Below, piece by piece: positions 8,200-16,651 of a DNA stretch of 64,000 nucleotides. The DNA is from an uncultured Prevotella sp. (GTDB lineage Bacteria; Bacteroidota; Bacteroidia; Bacteroidales; Bacteroidaceae): the NCBI GenBank assembly GCA_905234265.1, contig CAJOHJ010000013.1, positions 1-64,000 of the forward strand. The letters run 5' to 3'. Each line of letters starts with the position of its first letter. Positions within the stretch are counted from its first letter, which is position 1. The position numbers were made by a program, and so were the translations under genes. Below the pieces are notes generated by a model that worked only from the letters and a program-made list of their open reading frames with translations, searched no databases and was not told where the DNA came from.

Positions 8200-8331
8200 A
8201 TGGCAGACAATTTCCTTGAGAAACACTATGAAGAGTATGAAGCCCGCAAGGCCGCGTGGCTTCAGAAGAAGAAACTCCGCACAAAGGCAAAGCCTCGTCG
8301 TCCGCAAAGACCGGACGACGAGGCTTTGTAG
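8200..8331 (+). CDS. Small basic hypothetical protein (43 aa)
   Basis: ATG 8200 to TAG 8329-8331 encodes 43 residues beginning 'MADNFLEKHYEEYEARK' and ending in a basic, proline-rich tail. Similar short proteins in Bacteroidales are sometimes annotated 'dehydrogenase' without support. It is too short for the ORF track. It follows the DUF4270 gene by 36 bases. Its last 14 codons are also one arm, the loop and the second arm of a strong hairpin terminator. No function is recognised. Confidence 0.65.
   Translation: MADNFLEKHYEEYEARKAAWLQKKKLRTKAKPRRPQRPDDEAL
8288..8328. terminator. Hairpin terminator overlapping the end of the 43-aa gene
   Basis: A perfect 17-bp inverted repeat (arms 8288-8304 and 8312-8328, 7-nt loop) carries AAAGCCTCGTCGTCCG in its left arm. 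It lies between the convergent DUF4270 unit and uvrD and could stop transcripts from both sides. The flanking T-runs are short. Confidence 0.75.
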
Positions 8332-8352
8332 CTATGTGCCGTTTTAGATGGC

Positions 8353-10704
8353 TTAGCGCACTATCGTGTATTTGGCAAATTTCAGCAGCAGCTGCTTGGT
8401 GCCTGCATTCCTGAATTCCACGGTAGCCTTTGCATTCTCACCCTTTCCTTCAAGCCTTGTAACGACGCCGATGCCGAAGCGCTGATGCTCAATGGTGTCG
8501 CCTTCCTTTAGCCCGATGTCGCCGATTGACGACTGGGGCAGGGGAGTCTCGTTGCGGACGGGGACGAGGCGGGGCTTTCTGTCGGCCATGAACTGCGAGG
8601 CTACGGGGCGCGGATTCTGGTATGACGACGCCGGACGCTGACTGGCAAAATTATCTTGCGGAGATAATTTCGTAACATGCGGAGATAATTTTTTATCTCC
8701 GTAAGATAATTTCGTATCATGCGGAGATAGGTTGCTGTCTATATGCAGCAGTCGCGGGTCAATGTCGCGGATGAAGCGCGACGGCGTGTCGTATTCCATC
8801 TTTCCATAGCGGAAGCGGTTCTGCGCACACGTCAGTATGCAGTGCTTCTCGGCGCGCGTGATGGCAACGTAGAGCAGCCGGCGCTCTTCTTCCAATTCGC
8901 GCTGCGAGCCACAGCTCATTGGCGAGGGGAAGATGTTCTCCTCAAGGCCAACGACGAAGACCGTCGGGAATTCCAGACCCTTCGACGAGTGTATGGTCAT
9001 CAGCGTCACCTTTGCCTCGTCGGCATTGTCGTCGCTGTCAAGGTCGGTCAGCAGAGCCACCTCCTGCAGGAAGTCGCTCAGCGACACCTCGTCCTCGCGG
9101 CCCTCCTCGCGGCGCAGCTCCACGAAGTCCTGCATGCCTGACAGGAATTCCTCCAGATTTTCCTGCCGCGAAATGTCTTCAGGGTTTGTCGAGCCGTAGA
9201 TGTCGCGGCTGATGCCGCTCTCCATGACTATCGAGTGTCCCAGAGTGTAGGCGTCCTCCGTCTGCATGCGCTGGCTCCAGCCGGCAATCATCTGGCGGAA
9301 GCTTTCTATCTTGCCTGCCGTGCCGGAGGGCAGCTTCAGCCCGAAGACTATCGGCTGCTCGATGACGTTCCAGAGGCTTACGCCGTGGGTGTTGGCCGTG
9401 GCAATGATTTTGCCAACGGTAGTGTCGCCGATGCCGCGGGTAGGGTAGTTGATGATGCGGCGCAGGGCTTCCTCGTCGTTAGGGTTAGACACCAGTCGGA
9501 AGTATGCCAGCACGTCCTTTATCTCTTTGCGCTGGTAGAACGACATTCCGCCGTATATCCGGTAGGGAATGCCGTCTTTGCGCATCTGTTCCTCGAACGA
9601 GCGGCTCTGTGAGTTTGTCCGGTACAGGATTGCGAAGTCGGAATACTGGCAATGGTCGGCTCGCTTTATGCGCTTGATGTCGTTGCAGACTATCATGGCC
9701 TCCTCCTTGTCGCTGTAGGCGGGTTTAAGCTGCAGGCGCTCGCCTTGCTCGTTGCGGCTGAAGACGTCCTTGTCTATCTGCCGCTGGTTTTTCTTTATCA
9801 GGCTGTTGGCAGCCTGCACGATGAGCTGTGTGGAGCGGTAGTTCTGCTCCAGCTTGAACAGTCTGGCCGACGAATACTTCTGCTGGAAGTCAAGGATGTT
9901 GTCGATGTTTGCCCCGCGGAAGCTGTAGATGCTCTGGGCATCGTCGCCGACAACGCAGATCCTGCCATGGTCGCGGGTCAGCTGCAGAACAATTTCCTGC
10001 TGGGCGTAGTTGGTGTCCTGATACTCGTCGACCAGCACGTATTGAAACCTGTTGACGTACTTCTGCCTGATGTCCTCATGGTTTTTCAGCAGCAGCCAGG
10101 TCTGCACCAGCAGGTCGTCGAAGTCCATGGCGTTGGCCTGCCGGCAGCGTTCCACATAGCGGCTGTAGATGGCGCCGGTCTGTGGCTGCTTGCGCTTGGC
10201 GTCGTCGTCGGCCCATGCACTCACCTGGTATTGTGTGGGCATAAGCAGATGGTTCTTGGCCATAGAGATGCGGTCGGCAATGTTGGCAGGCTTGTAGACC
10301 TTGTCGTCGAGCTGCATCTCCTTGATGATGTTCTTCACCAGCGACCGCGAGTCAGCCTGGTCGTAGACGGTGAAGTTGGAGTTGAAGCCTATCGTGCTGC
10401 ACTCTGCATGCAGTATTCGCAGGAACACGGAATGGAACGTTCCCATCTGCAGGCTGCGGGCGCGTTCAGGCCCCACAAGTGCGCCGATGCGCTCTTTCAT
10501 CTCGCGGGCGGCCTTGTTGGTGAACGTAAGGGCCAGCAGGTTCCACGGATTGTAGCCCTGCTCAAGCAGATAGGCTATCTTGTAGGTCAGCACGCGCGTC
10601 TTGCCGGAACCGGCACCCGCAATAATCAGTTGTGGGCCGTCACAATAAGTAACGGCCTCACACTGACTCGGATTTAATCCGCGTAAAAGCTCTTCTTTGT
10701 TCAT
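8353..10704 (-). CDS. uvrD: UvrD/PcrA-type superfamily 1 ATP-dependent DNA helicase
   Basis: A 783-residue 3'-5' DNA helicase for repair and replication-fork clearance. Walker A 'AGAGSGKT' is at 29-36, Walker B 'DEYQDT' at 226-231, motif III 'GDDAQSIYSFRGA', motif IV 'LEQNYRS', motif V 'MTIHSSKGLEFP' and motif VI 'RRLLYVAITRAE'. The C-terminus has the usual Tudor-like tail ('GDTIEHQRFGIGVV'). The linker between body and tail (about 658-686) contains four heptapeptides encoded by the dispersed 21-bp repeat (SPHDTKL, SYGDKKL, SPHVTKL, SPQDNFA). The frame is intact. Confidence 0.95.
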   Translation of the reverse strand: MNKEELLRGLNPSQCEAVTYCDGPQLIIAGAGSGKTRVLTYKIAYLLEQGYNPWNLLALTFTNKAAREMKERIGALVGPERARSLQMGTFHSVFLRILHAECSTIGFNSNFTVYDQADSRSLVKNIIKEMQLDDKVYKPANIADRISMAKNHLLMPTQYQVSAWADDDAKRKQPQTGAIYSRYVERCRQANAMDFDDLLVQTWLLLKNHEDIRQKYVNRFQYVLVDEYQDTNYAQQEIVLQLTRDHGRICVVGDDAQSIYSFRGANIDNILDFQQKYSSARLFKLEQNYRSTQLIVQAANSLIKKNQRQIDKDVFSRNEQGERLQLKPAYSDKEEAMIVCNDIKRIKRADHCQYSDFAILYRTNSQSRSFEEQMRKDGIPYRIYGGMSFYQRKEIKDVLAYFRLVSNPNDEEALRRIINYPTRGIGDTTVGKIIATANTHGVSLWNVIEQPIVFGLKLPSGTAGKIESFRQMIAGWSQRMQTEDAYTLGHSIVMESGISRDIYGSTNPEDISRQENLEEFLSGMQDFVELRREEGREDEVSLSDFLQEVALLTDLDSDDNADEAKVTLMTIHSSKGLEFPTVFVVGLEENIFPSPMSCGSQRELEEERRLLYVAITRAEKHCILTCAQNRFRYGKMEYDTPSRFIRDIDPRLLHIDSNLSPHDTKLSYGDKKLSPHVTKLSPQDNFASQRPASSYQNPRPVASQFMADRKPRLVPVRNETPLPQSSIGDIGLKEGDTIEHQRFGIGVVTRLEGKGENAKATVEFRNAGTKQLLLKFAKYTIVR
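8648..8731. repeat. Dispersed 21-bp repeat, locus A: four tandem units inside uvrD
   Basis: Units begin at 8657, 8678, 8699 and 8720, exactly 21 bp apart. On the coding strand they match TTACGAAATTATCTCCGC with variation. Units 1 and 4 are closest to consensus; 2 and 3 have diverged. The array is translated as part of the UvrD linker. Confidence 0.88.
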
Positions 10705-10710
10705 CGCTGA

Positions 10711-10893
10711 TTACTCGCTTTCGAAGTAACTGTCAAGCTCGACGTCTAAGGCATCGCCAATCTCGAAGATGTCTTCCATTTCCGGTGAGTTGGCTTCTCC
10801 GCCGCGGTAGATGTCGCCGCTGGTGACCAGCAGGTGCTGCCCGGGGGCAGTCCTGACGGTCAGAGTTTCGGGTTGGATATATTGCTTTTTCAT
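10711..10893 (-). CDS. Small acidic hypothetical protein (60 aa) coupled to a secreted protein gene
   Basis: The frame from ATG 10893 gives 60 residues starting 'MKKQYIQPETLTVRT', then 'QHLLVTSGD', then an acidic end 'ELDSYFESE'. The track start at 10980 lies inside the neighbouring gene and was rejected. ATG overlaps the TGA of the upstream 1118-residue protein (ATGA), so translation is probably coupled. Short proteins of the form MKKxYxxP...LLxxS are common in Prevotella, with no known function. There is no signal peptide. Confidence 0.7.
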   Translation of the reverse strand: MKKQYIQPETLTVRTAPGQHLLVTSGDIYRGGEANSPEMEDIFEIGDALDVELDSYFESE

Positions 10894-13800
10894 TTTACGA
10901 TAGTCTTTTTGCCGTTGTGAATGTAAAGTCCTTTCTTTGCCGGAGTGCCGACAATTCTCATGCCGTTGACGGTGAACCACACGTCGGTGGCCGTTGCCTT
11001 GCGGTCGCTCTCCACGGTCTCAATGGCTGTGGCCTCGGCGTCGATGAAGTTGATGTCAAGGGTGGGAGCGGTGGCTGCCTCGCTGACCATGTAGGCTCTG
11101 AATGGCGGAACCCACGAGCCGGCACCCATGCGAGCGAACATGCCTATCTCGAAGCCGTCCTTGGCCTCGCCGACGAAGCAGTAGACGCTGCTCTGGTCGG
11201 CAGCCCACATAATCTGGCTGTAAGTGCCGCGGAACGATGCGCCGGACAGGGCGGCGGTCCTGACAATGACATTGTTGGCAGAAATGCCCGTTGCTGCCGC
11301 TGCGGCAGGCACGAATATGTAGGGGGTGTTGGCCTGCAGGCCGGTGGTTACCTTAGTCATGTTCACCGTGGTGCCTTCGATGCTGACGAACTGATAGAAC
11401 GTGCCGAGGGCATCGGCCTCTGCCTGTGGCATTGCAAAGGGCAGGTAGACGGTAGAGCGCTTGTCGGCGGTGAACGCTCTGTTCAGCTTGGCCTTGGCGG
11501 CAGTGAACAGTTTGGCAGCCTGGAAGCTGTGGGCGTCGCTGAGCTGCATGTCGGCGCAGTTGCTGCCGATGACTACGTTTGGCTCGCCGCCGTCATTGTT
11601 GCCAGACGGCAGATAGATGAATGTGTTCGGGTCGACACCGGCAAATGCTCCCGACGAGCGGCTGACGGTTACGCCGCTGATGGTTGTGGCGCTGAGGTCG
11701 ATGTAGTTGAGCAATGGCGATGCGTCGGCGAAGGCGTTGTCGGCCAGGCTCGACACTTTCAGGTCTTTCACCACGATGGCGTTGCCGGCGGTGTAGCTGT
11801 CGGCAAGCAGTGCTGTCAGCGTGGTGGCAGCTGCCGGCGGTACGCTGATGCTGCTGGCAGAGATGGTGATGCCACCCATGCCGCTTGACACGCCTGCCTT
11901 GGGGCCGATGCGGCGTGGGCCTTTTGACATGGCCAGTGCTGGAGCAGAGCCGCTGACGGCTATAGTATATATATATACATAGGTGTCGGCGTCAACATCG
12001 TATGGAATGGTTGTGGTCTCTACATAGATGCCGTTGGTCTTGATGGTCGTGACAAGAGTGCTGCCGATAACGACGTGGATTTCGTGGCTGTCGTCGGTGA
12101 TGGCGTTCTTGATGAAGATGTTGCCCTCGCCCTTCGGCAGCTTGAAGGTAAGACCCTTGAAGGCCTCGGCGTAGGCGTCGGTGCCGGGCTGCTTGTCGTC
12201 GGCAGCTATCAGGCTTTGCACGTCGGTGTCGGTCATTTCGGAGTTCAGCACGACGATGCTGTTCTTGTTGCCTTCTTCGTCGGTGAAGACATCTACGAAG
12301 CCGTCGTCGGCAGCACCTGCTGTCTGCGTGTCCTCCAGAGTGTAGAGAATGCCGTCGATGATGGTGTTCACCAGCGTCTCGGTGGTAACCTCATTGTCTT
12401 CATCGCTGTAGTCAATCACCGTGCCGGCATCTTCTTCGGTAGCGTTGTCCGTTGTCTCGACAACAACGGGCTGCATCGGCGAGAAGACAGTCATAACCTT
12501 GGCGGTGACTGTTTCATTCTCATCGGTGATAGTGGAGAGGTCTTCCACCAGACCGCCCTTGTAGACCACGCTGGTGAAGCCGGAGAAGCAGTCCTTGGCA
12601 GTAGTCAGCGAGAGACTCTCGTTGTAGTATACGAAGCGGCCGGCCTCGTTGGCATTGGTGGTGATGGTAAGGGTTGGAATGGTGGTGTTCTCAGCGGCAA
12701 TGGCCGTAATGCCGGAAGAGTTCCTGACAATGTTGTCGCCCTTCAGGAAGATGGTAAGGCCAGAGGCGAACTGGCTGCCGTCGACGACAATCTTGTTCAG
12801 CTCAGCTCCGCTGAGGGTAAGCGTCTGCTGGCCGTCGAAGCTGACGGTGCCGTTGCCGAAGACGTCGTTCATGTTCTCTGCCGTCACGCTGATGCTCTCG
12901 TCAGCAGTGGTGAACAGGGAGATGCCGTAGCCGAAGGCTGTCTTGCTGATGAAGAACTGGTTGTTGTATTCTTCTCTGCTCAGTATCTGCATGTTCAGGC
13001 CGTCCTCGTAGATGGTCTCTGCAAAGCCGTAGGCGAAAGTCTCGCTCATGCTGTTCATGTGCAGTGTGCCTGCAGCAGCGGCCGACTCCTTGAATGTCAG
13101 CACGGCCGTGCTGACGGTAGATGCAAACAGCGGATTGCTCTCGTTGGAGATAGTGTTGTCGCCTGCCAGCACAACGGTCAGGTTGTCGAGGCCGCTTTCC
13201 ACGAACGATGAGCCGCCTGCCCAGTTGATGCCGCTGATGGTCAGTGTGTTGCTGGCGGCATCGAAGCTGGCGGTGCCTTCGTAGTCGTTGCCGAGAATGT
13301 TGCCGTCGTTAATGCTGGTCACCTGTTCGCCTGCTACTGACAGGTTGTAGTTGGTATACACATTTACGGTGAATGTCGTCTCCGCCTCGTTGAAGGTTCC
13401 ATGGCCTTTCGGACCCGTGACCGTAATCGTGGCTTCGCCGACGCCCTCGGCCTTCAGCTGCACGCCGTTTTCTATTCTTACCACACTGTTGTCGGAACTG
13501 GCAAAGGTGAAGCTGAAGTCGCCGTCAACCTCTTCGCCGTCGAACAGCACCGTTACGGCGTTTGTCACTGTCGATGAGGCTTCTGACAGGTTGAGACTGA
13601 TAAGCTCCTCGGCGACAGTCAGCGTAGGCGTGGCCTTGCTGATGGCGAACTCGGCAGTTGCCTCGCCGGCGGAATACATGCCTGAGGCGGATATGGTGGC
13701 CTTTACAACGTAAGTGCCAACTTCGGTGGGTACGTCGCCAGTGAAGTCGGTGCTGCCCTTGGCGGCGTAGGTGAAGTAAACCTCGCCGTTGCCTGGGTTG

Positions 13801-14246
13801 CCCTCCACTTCAGGCGTGTTGGCATCGCTGCCGTATGCCCAGCCCTCAAGTGTTACTGTCGGCGTGATAGCTTGAAGCGTCTGGAAATCTACGGTAACCT
13901 CTACGTCGTAGCCGTCGCCGGGCATGTCGAACGTATAGGTTGTCACGCCGCTTGGGTCAGCGTCGGGATTGGTTGCAGTCACCGCGATTGCCGTATTGTC
14001 AATGCCCGGCGAGCGGCGCGGAGCCTGTGCAATATTGCCGCTGACTATCTTGACGGCAGTGATGTTGTCGGCGGTGGCATACTCGCCGGCGGCTGGCGTC
14101 ACCGTAAGAGTGCAAACGCTGTTGCTGATTGCCGACGTTGCTGTGCCGCTGCCGTTAGTAACTATTGTCACATTGTCGGCAGCCCACAGTCCGGTCGCTG
14201 TCAGGAGCAGGACTACCGTCATTATTTGCTTAATATATTGTCTCAT
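10890..14246 (-). CDS. Large secreted surface protein with Ig/MBG-like repeats
   Basis: 1118 residues with signal peptide 'IMTVVLLLTATGLWAAD'. The body is rich in T, S, A, D and G with beta-sandwich-like repeats. Two stretches share the pattern 'DVFGNGTVSFDGQQTLTLSG' / 'ILGNDYEGTASFDAASNTLT', also found in the next gene. The C-terminus 'GTPAKKGLYIHNGKKTIVK' is the Prevotella-style end related to type IX sorting signals. No catalytic motif is seen. The neighbouring minus-strand gene has the same plan, suggesting duplication. Adhesin or surface-display roles are guesses. Confidence 0.75.
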   Translation of the reverse strand: MRQYIKQIMTVVLLLTATGLWAADNVTIVTNGSGTATSAISNSVCTLTVTPAAGEYATADNITAVKIVSGNIAQAPRRSPGIDNTAIAVTATNPDADPSGVTTYTFDMPGDGYDVEVTVDFQTLQAITPTVTLEGWAYGSDANTPEVEGNPGNGEVYFTYAAKGSTDFTGDVPTEVGTYVVKATISASGMYSAGEATAEFAISKATPTLTVAEELISLNLSEASSTVTNAVTVLFDGEEVDGDFSFTFASSDNSVVRIENGVQLKAEGVGEATITVTGPKGHGTFNEAETTFTVNVYTNYNLSVAGEQVTSINDGNILGNDYEGTASFDAASNTLTISGINWAGGSSFVESGLDNLTVVLAGDNTISNESNPLFASTVSTAVLTFKESAAAAGTLHMNSMSETFAYGFAETIYEDGLNMQILSREEYNNQFFISKTAFGYGISLFTTADESISVTAENMNDVFGNGTVSFDGQQTLTLSGAELNKIVVDGSQFASGLTIFLKGDNIVRNSSGITAIAAENTTIPTLTITTNANEAGRFVYYNESLSLTTAKDCFSGFTSVVYKGGLVEDLSTITDENETVTAKVMTVFSPMQPVVVETTDNATEEDAGTVIDYSDEDNEVTTETLVNTIIDGILYTLEDTQTAGAADDGFVDVFTDEEGNKNSIVVLNSEMTDTDVQSLIAADDKQPGTDAYAEAFKGLTFKLPKGEGNIFIKNAITDDSHEIHVVIGSTLVTTIKTNGIYVETTTIPYDVDADTYVYIYTIAVSGSAPALAMSKGPRRIGPKAGVSSGMGGITISASSISVPPAAATTLTALLADSYTAGNAIVVKDLKVSSLADNAFADASPLLNYIDLSATTISGVTVSRSSGAFAGVDPNTFIYLPSGNNDGGEPNVVIGSNCADMQLSDAHSFQAAKLFTAAKAKLNRAFTADKRSTVYLPFAMPQAEADALGTFYQFVSIEGTTVNMTKVTTGLQANTPYIFVPAAAAATGISANNVIVRTAALSGASFRGTYSQIMWAADQSSVYCFVGEAKDGFEIGMFARMGAGSWVPPFRAYMVSEAATAPTLDINFIDAEATAIETVESDRKATATDVWFTVNGMRIVGTPAKKGLYIHNGKKTIVK

Positions 14247-14261
14247 ATCTGTATCTTTCTA

Positions 14262-16616
14262 TTACTTTACAACTGTTGTCTTGCCATTCACGATATAAAG
14301 TCCTTTCTTGGCAGGCTTGCCAGAGATCTTGCGGCCGTTGAGGTCGTAGAGTGCATCGCTTGCCGACCACACTCCGCCGTCTATTGCCTTTATGCCTGTG
14401 GCTCCGAAGCTGAACAGCAGCATCATGGGGGCATTGCCTGCACTCACGCCGTCAAGCACCAGATAGGCCTTTCCGGCAGGAATGGTGCCTGACGTAGACT
14501 TCACGAACGCACCGTTGTATAACACGTATACCGTGCCGTCGGTGATGGTGCTGACGTCCGTGCGGTCAGCGGTGCCGACAAGCTCGTTGTCAAGTCCCGT
14601 AAGGCTTTCAGCTATTTCGCCAGACACGGTTTCGTTCTTCTCCAGCAGCACTGGTACGTCCTGCGGAACGTTGCTGATGGCCTGCAGTGTGACAATAGAG
14701 CCGCTGATGCCGGTTACTATGTATGCATTGATGCCTGTTGGCAGGACAATGTCGTCGTCGCCAGTATTATAGTATGTTGCCCATGTCTGGTTTGTGGCAA
14801 AGGCGCTGGTCAGCGGATTGCTGCCGACGGAAACTTCTATGCTTGCTTCCTCGATGCCTGCAAAGTTGTCGTTGCCTTCCACCTTATAATATATAATATA
14901 TGTGTCAGCATCGGTGGCTGTAGGAATTTCTGTGCTGTACGTGCCGTTGATGCCCAGCTTGTACTGCACGTCGCCGAAGGCTGCTACGCCGGCAGTCACC
15001 AGTTCAAGAGGCGTGCCGGTATAGATGAGACCCTCAATGGCAGCAGGTGCTGTCGTCAGTTCGTTGCCGGCCTTGGTGACTGTGAATTCTCGTGTTACGG
15101 TCTTTTTGCCGCCCCATGTGCTGCTGGTTCCTGTGATGGTGATGACGTAAGTGCCTGCGTCGACGATTGCCTCGACATCCTCAGTCTGCTCACCCACTTT
15201 CTGGTAGCTTACCGTGTAGTTCTCTGCGTCAAGCACCACTTGGGTCTTCTCAGACTCTTGCACCATGAACTCAGGTGTGATGGCCTCGCCGGTATAAGTC
15301 GCTGATGTGGTGAAATCAGGCACAGATGCCTGACTGATGTCCGACTTCACGTTGAACACCTGCGAAGTCCTTGCGCTATAGACGGCATCGTCAATAGTCG
15401 CGCCATCGTATCTCACCCAGGCATACAGCGTGCCGGTGCCGGCAGTCAGCACCACCTGCGTGTCCTCGTCATAGTTGGTGCCATTGCCGTCAGCGCAGTC
15501 CTCCACCCAGCTATACATGATGCGGGCGTTCTCATACTCTGCCAAGGCTTCGGGCATTGTGATGCTAACCTTGTCGGTGTTCAGATAGTCTTTCGTGTTG
15601 TCGAAGACAATCGTAGGAACAGGAGGCAGCACAGCCATTTGGAAAACGATGGTATCGGAGATGACAGTATAATCTGCATCTTCATGGGATACGTTAGCCC
15701 ATACGGTTCCTTTGCCCATTCCGCTGATGGTCATCACGCCTTCTGATATGCTTCCGATATTCTGCGAAACAGAAGTTGGGGTCAGTGTCACGCCTTCCAC
15801 GTTGGGAGATAGCGTTGCGGCAAAAGTGGGTGGAGTTGTACCCTCGTAGGATAGCTGTACCGAATTGGGCAGAACGCCGAAATAGTAGGCCGTAGCCGCA
15901 GAACTCTCTGTGCCGTCTACGGTCACCGTGGCTGTAATGGTAGCTGGTCCAAGCAGTGTGAACGCTTCCGTATATTCCTCGTCGGTTTTGTTGTTTTCCG
16001 CTAAGTTCTCATCAGCATAGGTAAGCGAGTATTTTATTGTTCCCTCTTGCCCACTGCCGATTTCCACTCGCCATTGGTTTGTAAAGCCATTCAACATACC
16101 ATAGATGTTTGGAGCAGCAAGGGGGGAGATACAGCTCCAGTCACTATTCTGGCTGTAAATCAGACTATTTTCGTATACTGGTGCAGTAAAACCGCTGTAC
16201 AGTGTGACGTTATTGTTGATATACAGTTCGCCGCCATTGGTAGACTTGAATGTCAGCGTGGCATTCTCGACCATGCTTACGAACACGGCTGTTGGTGCTG
16301 ACGGCACATTGTTCCACCAGACATCGCTGCGTCCGCCAGACAGCACGATGGTAAGATTTTCCAAAGAGCTTTGCACCAACGGCGCGGCTGATGTCATCGT
16401 GATAGTAGCTTTATTGAGCGTCAGCGTCTTAGTGTCGTAGTCATACGCCACAGTGCCGTCGCCAAAGATGTCGGCAGCATTCTCTCTGGTTACTGACTCA
16501 TTGCCGATGGTCAGTCCATAGTCTTGCGCCCATGCCCCTGCAGGTATGAGGAGCGTGATGGCGAGAAGCATGAGGCTTCTCAGCATTCTAATGGTTAGTT
16601 GGTCTTGTTTCCTCAT
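14262..16616 (-). CDS. Secreted surface protein, paralogue of the 1118-aa neighbour
   Basis: 784 residues with an N-terminal signal 'LMLLAITLLIPAGAWAQD'. Residue M11 (16586) could also be the start. It opens with 'DYGLTIGNESVTRENAADIF', the same repeat found twice in the next gene, and has Ig-like and MBG-like segments ('TTAPAAIEGLIYTGTPLEL'). The C-terminus 'GKPAKKGLYIVNGKTTVVK' is nearly identical to that of its neighbour 15 bases downstream. It is probably exported through the outer membrane. No enzyme motif is seen. Confidence 0.75.
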   Translation of the reverse strand: MRKQDQLTIRMLRSLMLLAITLLIPAGAWAQDYGLTIGNESVTRENAADIFGDGTVAYDYDTKTLTLNKATITMTSAAPLVQSSLENLTIVLSGGRSDVWWNNVPSAPTAVFVSMVENATLTFKSTNGGELYINNNVTLYSGFTAPVYENSLIYSQNSDWSCISPLAAPNIYGMLNGFTNQWRVEIGSGQEGTIKYSLTYADENLAENNKTDEEYTEAFTLLGPATITATVTVDGTESSAATAYYFGVLPNSVQLSYEGTTPPTFAATLSPNVEGVTLTPTSVSQNIGSISEGVMTISGMGKGTVWANVSHEDADYTVISDTIVFQMAVLPPVPTIVFDNTKDYLNTDKVSITMPEALAEYENARIMYSWVEDCADGNGTNYDEDTQVVLTAGTGTLYAWVRYDGATIDDAVYSARTSQVFNVKSDISQASVPDFTTSATYTGEAITPEFMVQESEKTQVVLDAENYTVSYQKVGEQTEDVEAIVDAGTYVITITGTSSTWGGKKTVTREFTVTKAGNELTTAPAAIEGLIYTGTPLELVTAGVAAFGDVQYKLGINGTYSTEIPTATDADTYIIYYKVEGNDNFAGIEEASIEVSVGSNPLTSAFATNQTWATYYNTGDDDIVLPTGINAYIVTGISGSIVTLQAISNVPQDVPVLLEKNETVSGEIAESLTGLDNELVGTADRTDVSTITDGTVYVLYNGAFVKSTSGTIPAGKAYLVLDGVSAGNAPMMLLFSFGATGIKAIDGGVWSASDALYDLNGRKISGKPAKKGLYIVNGKTTVVK

Positions 16617-16651
16617 GTCATTGTTGGTTTATTGTTGTTGTATTGTTGATG

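Noticed and set aside
8648-8731. CRISPR-like array
   Set aside because: Units of 21 bp are contiguous with no spacers, here and at the other direct arrays; no cas genes are in the window.
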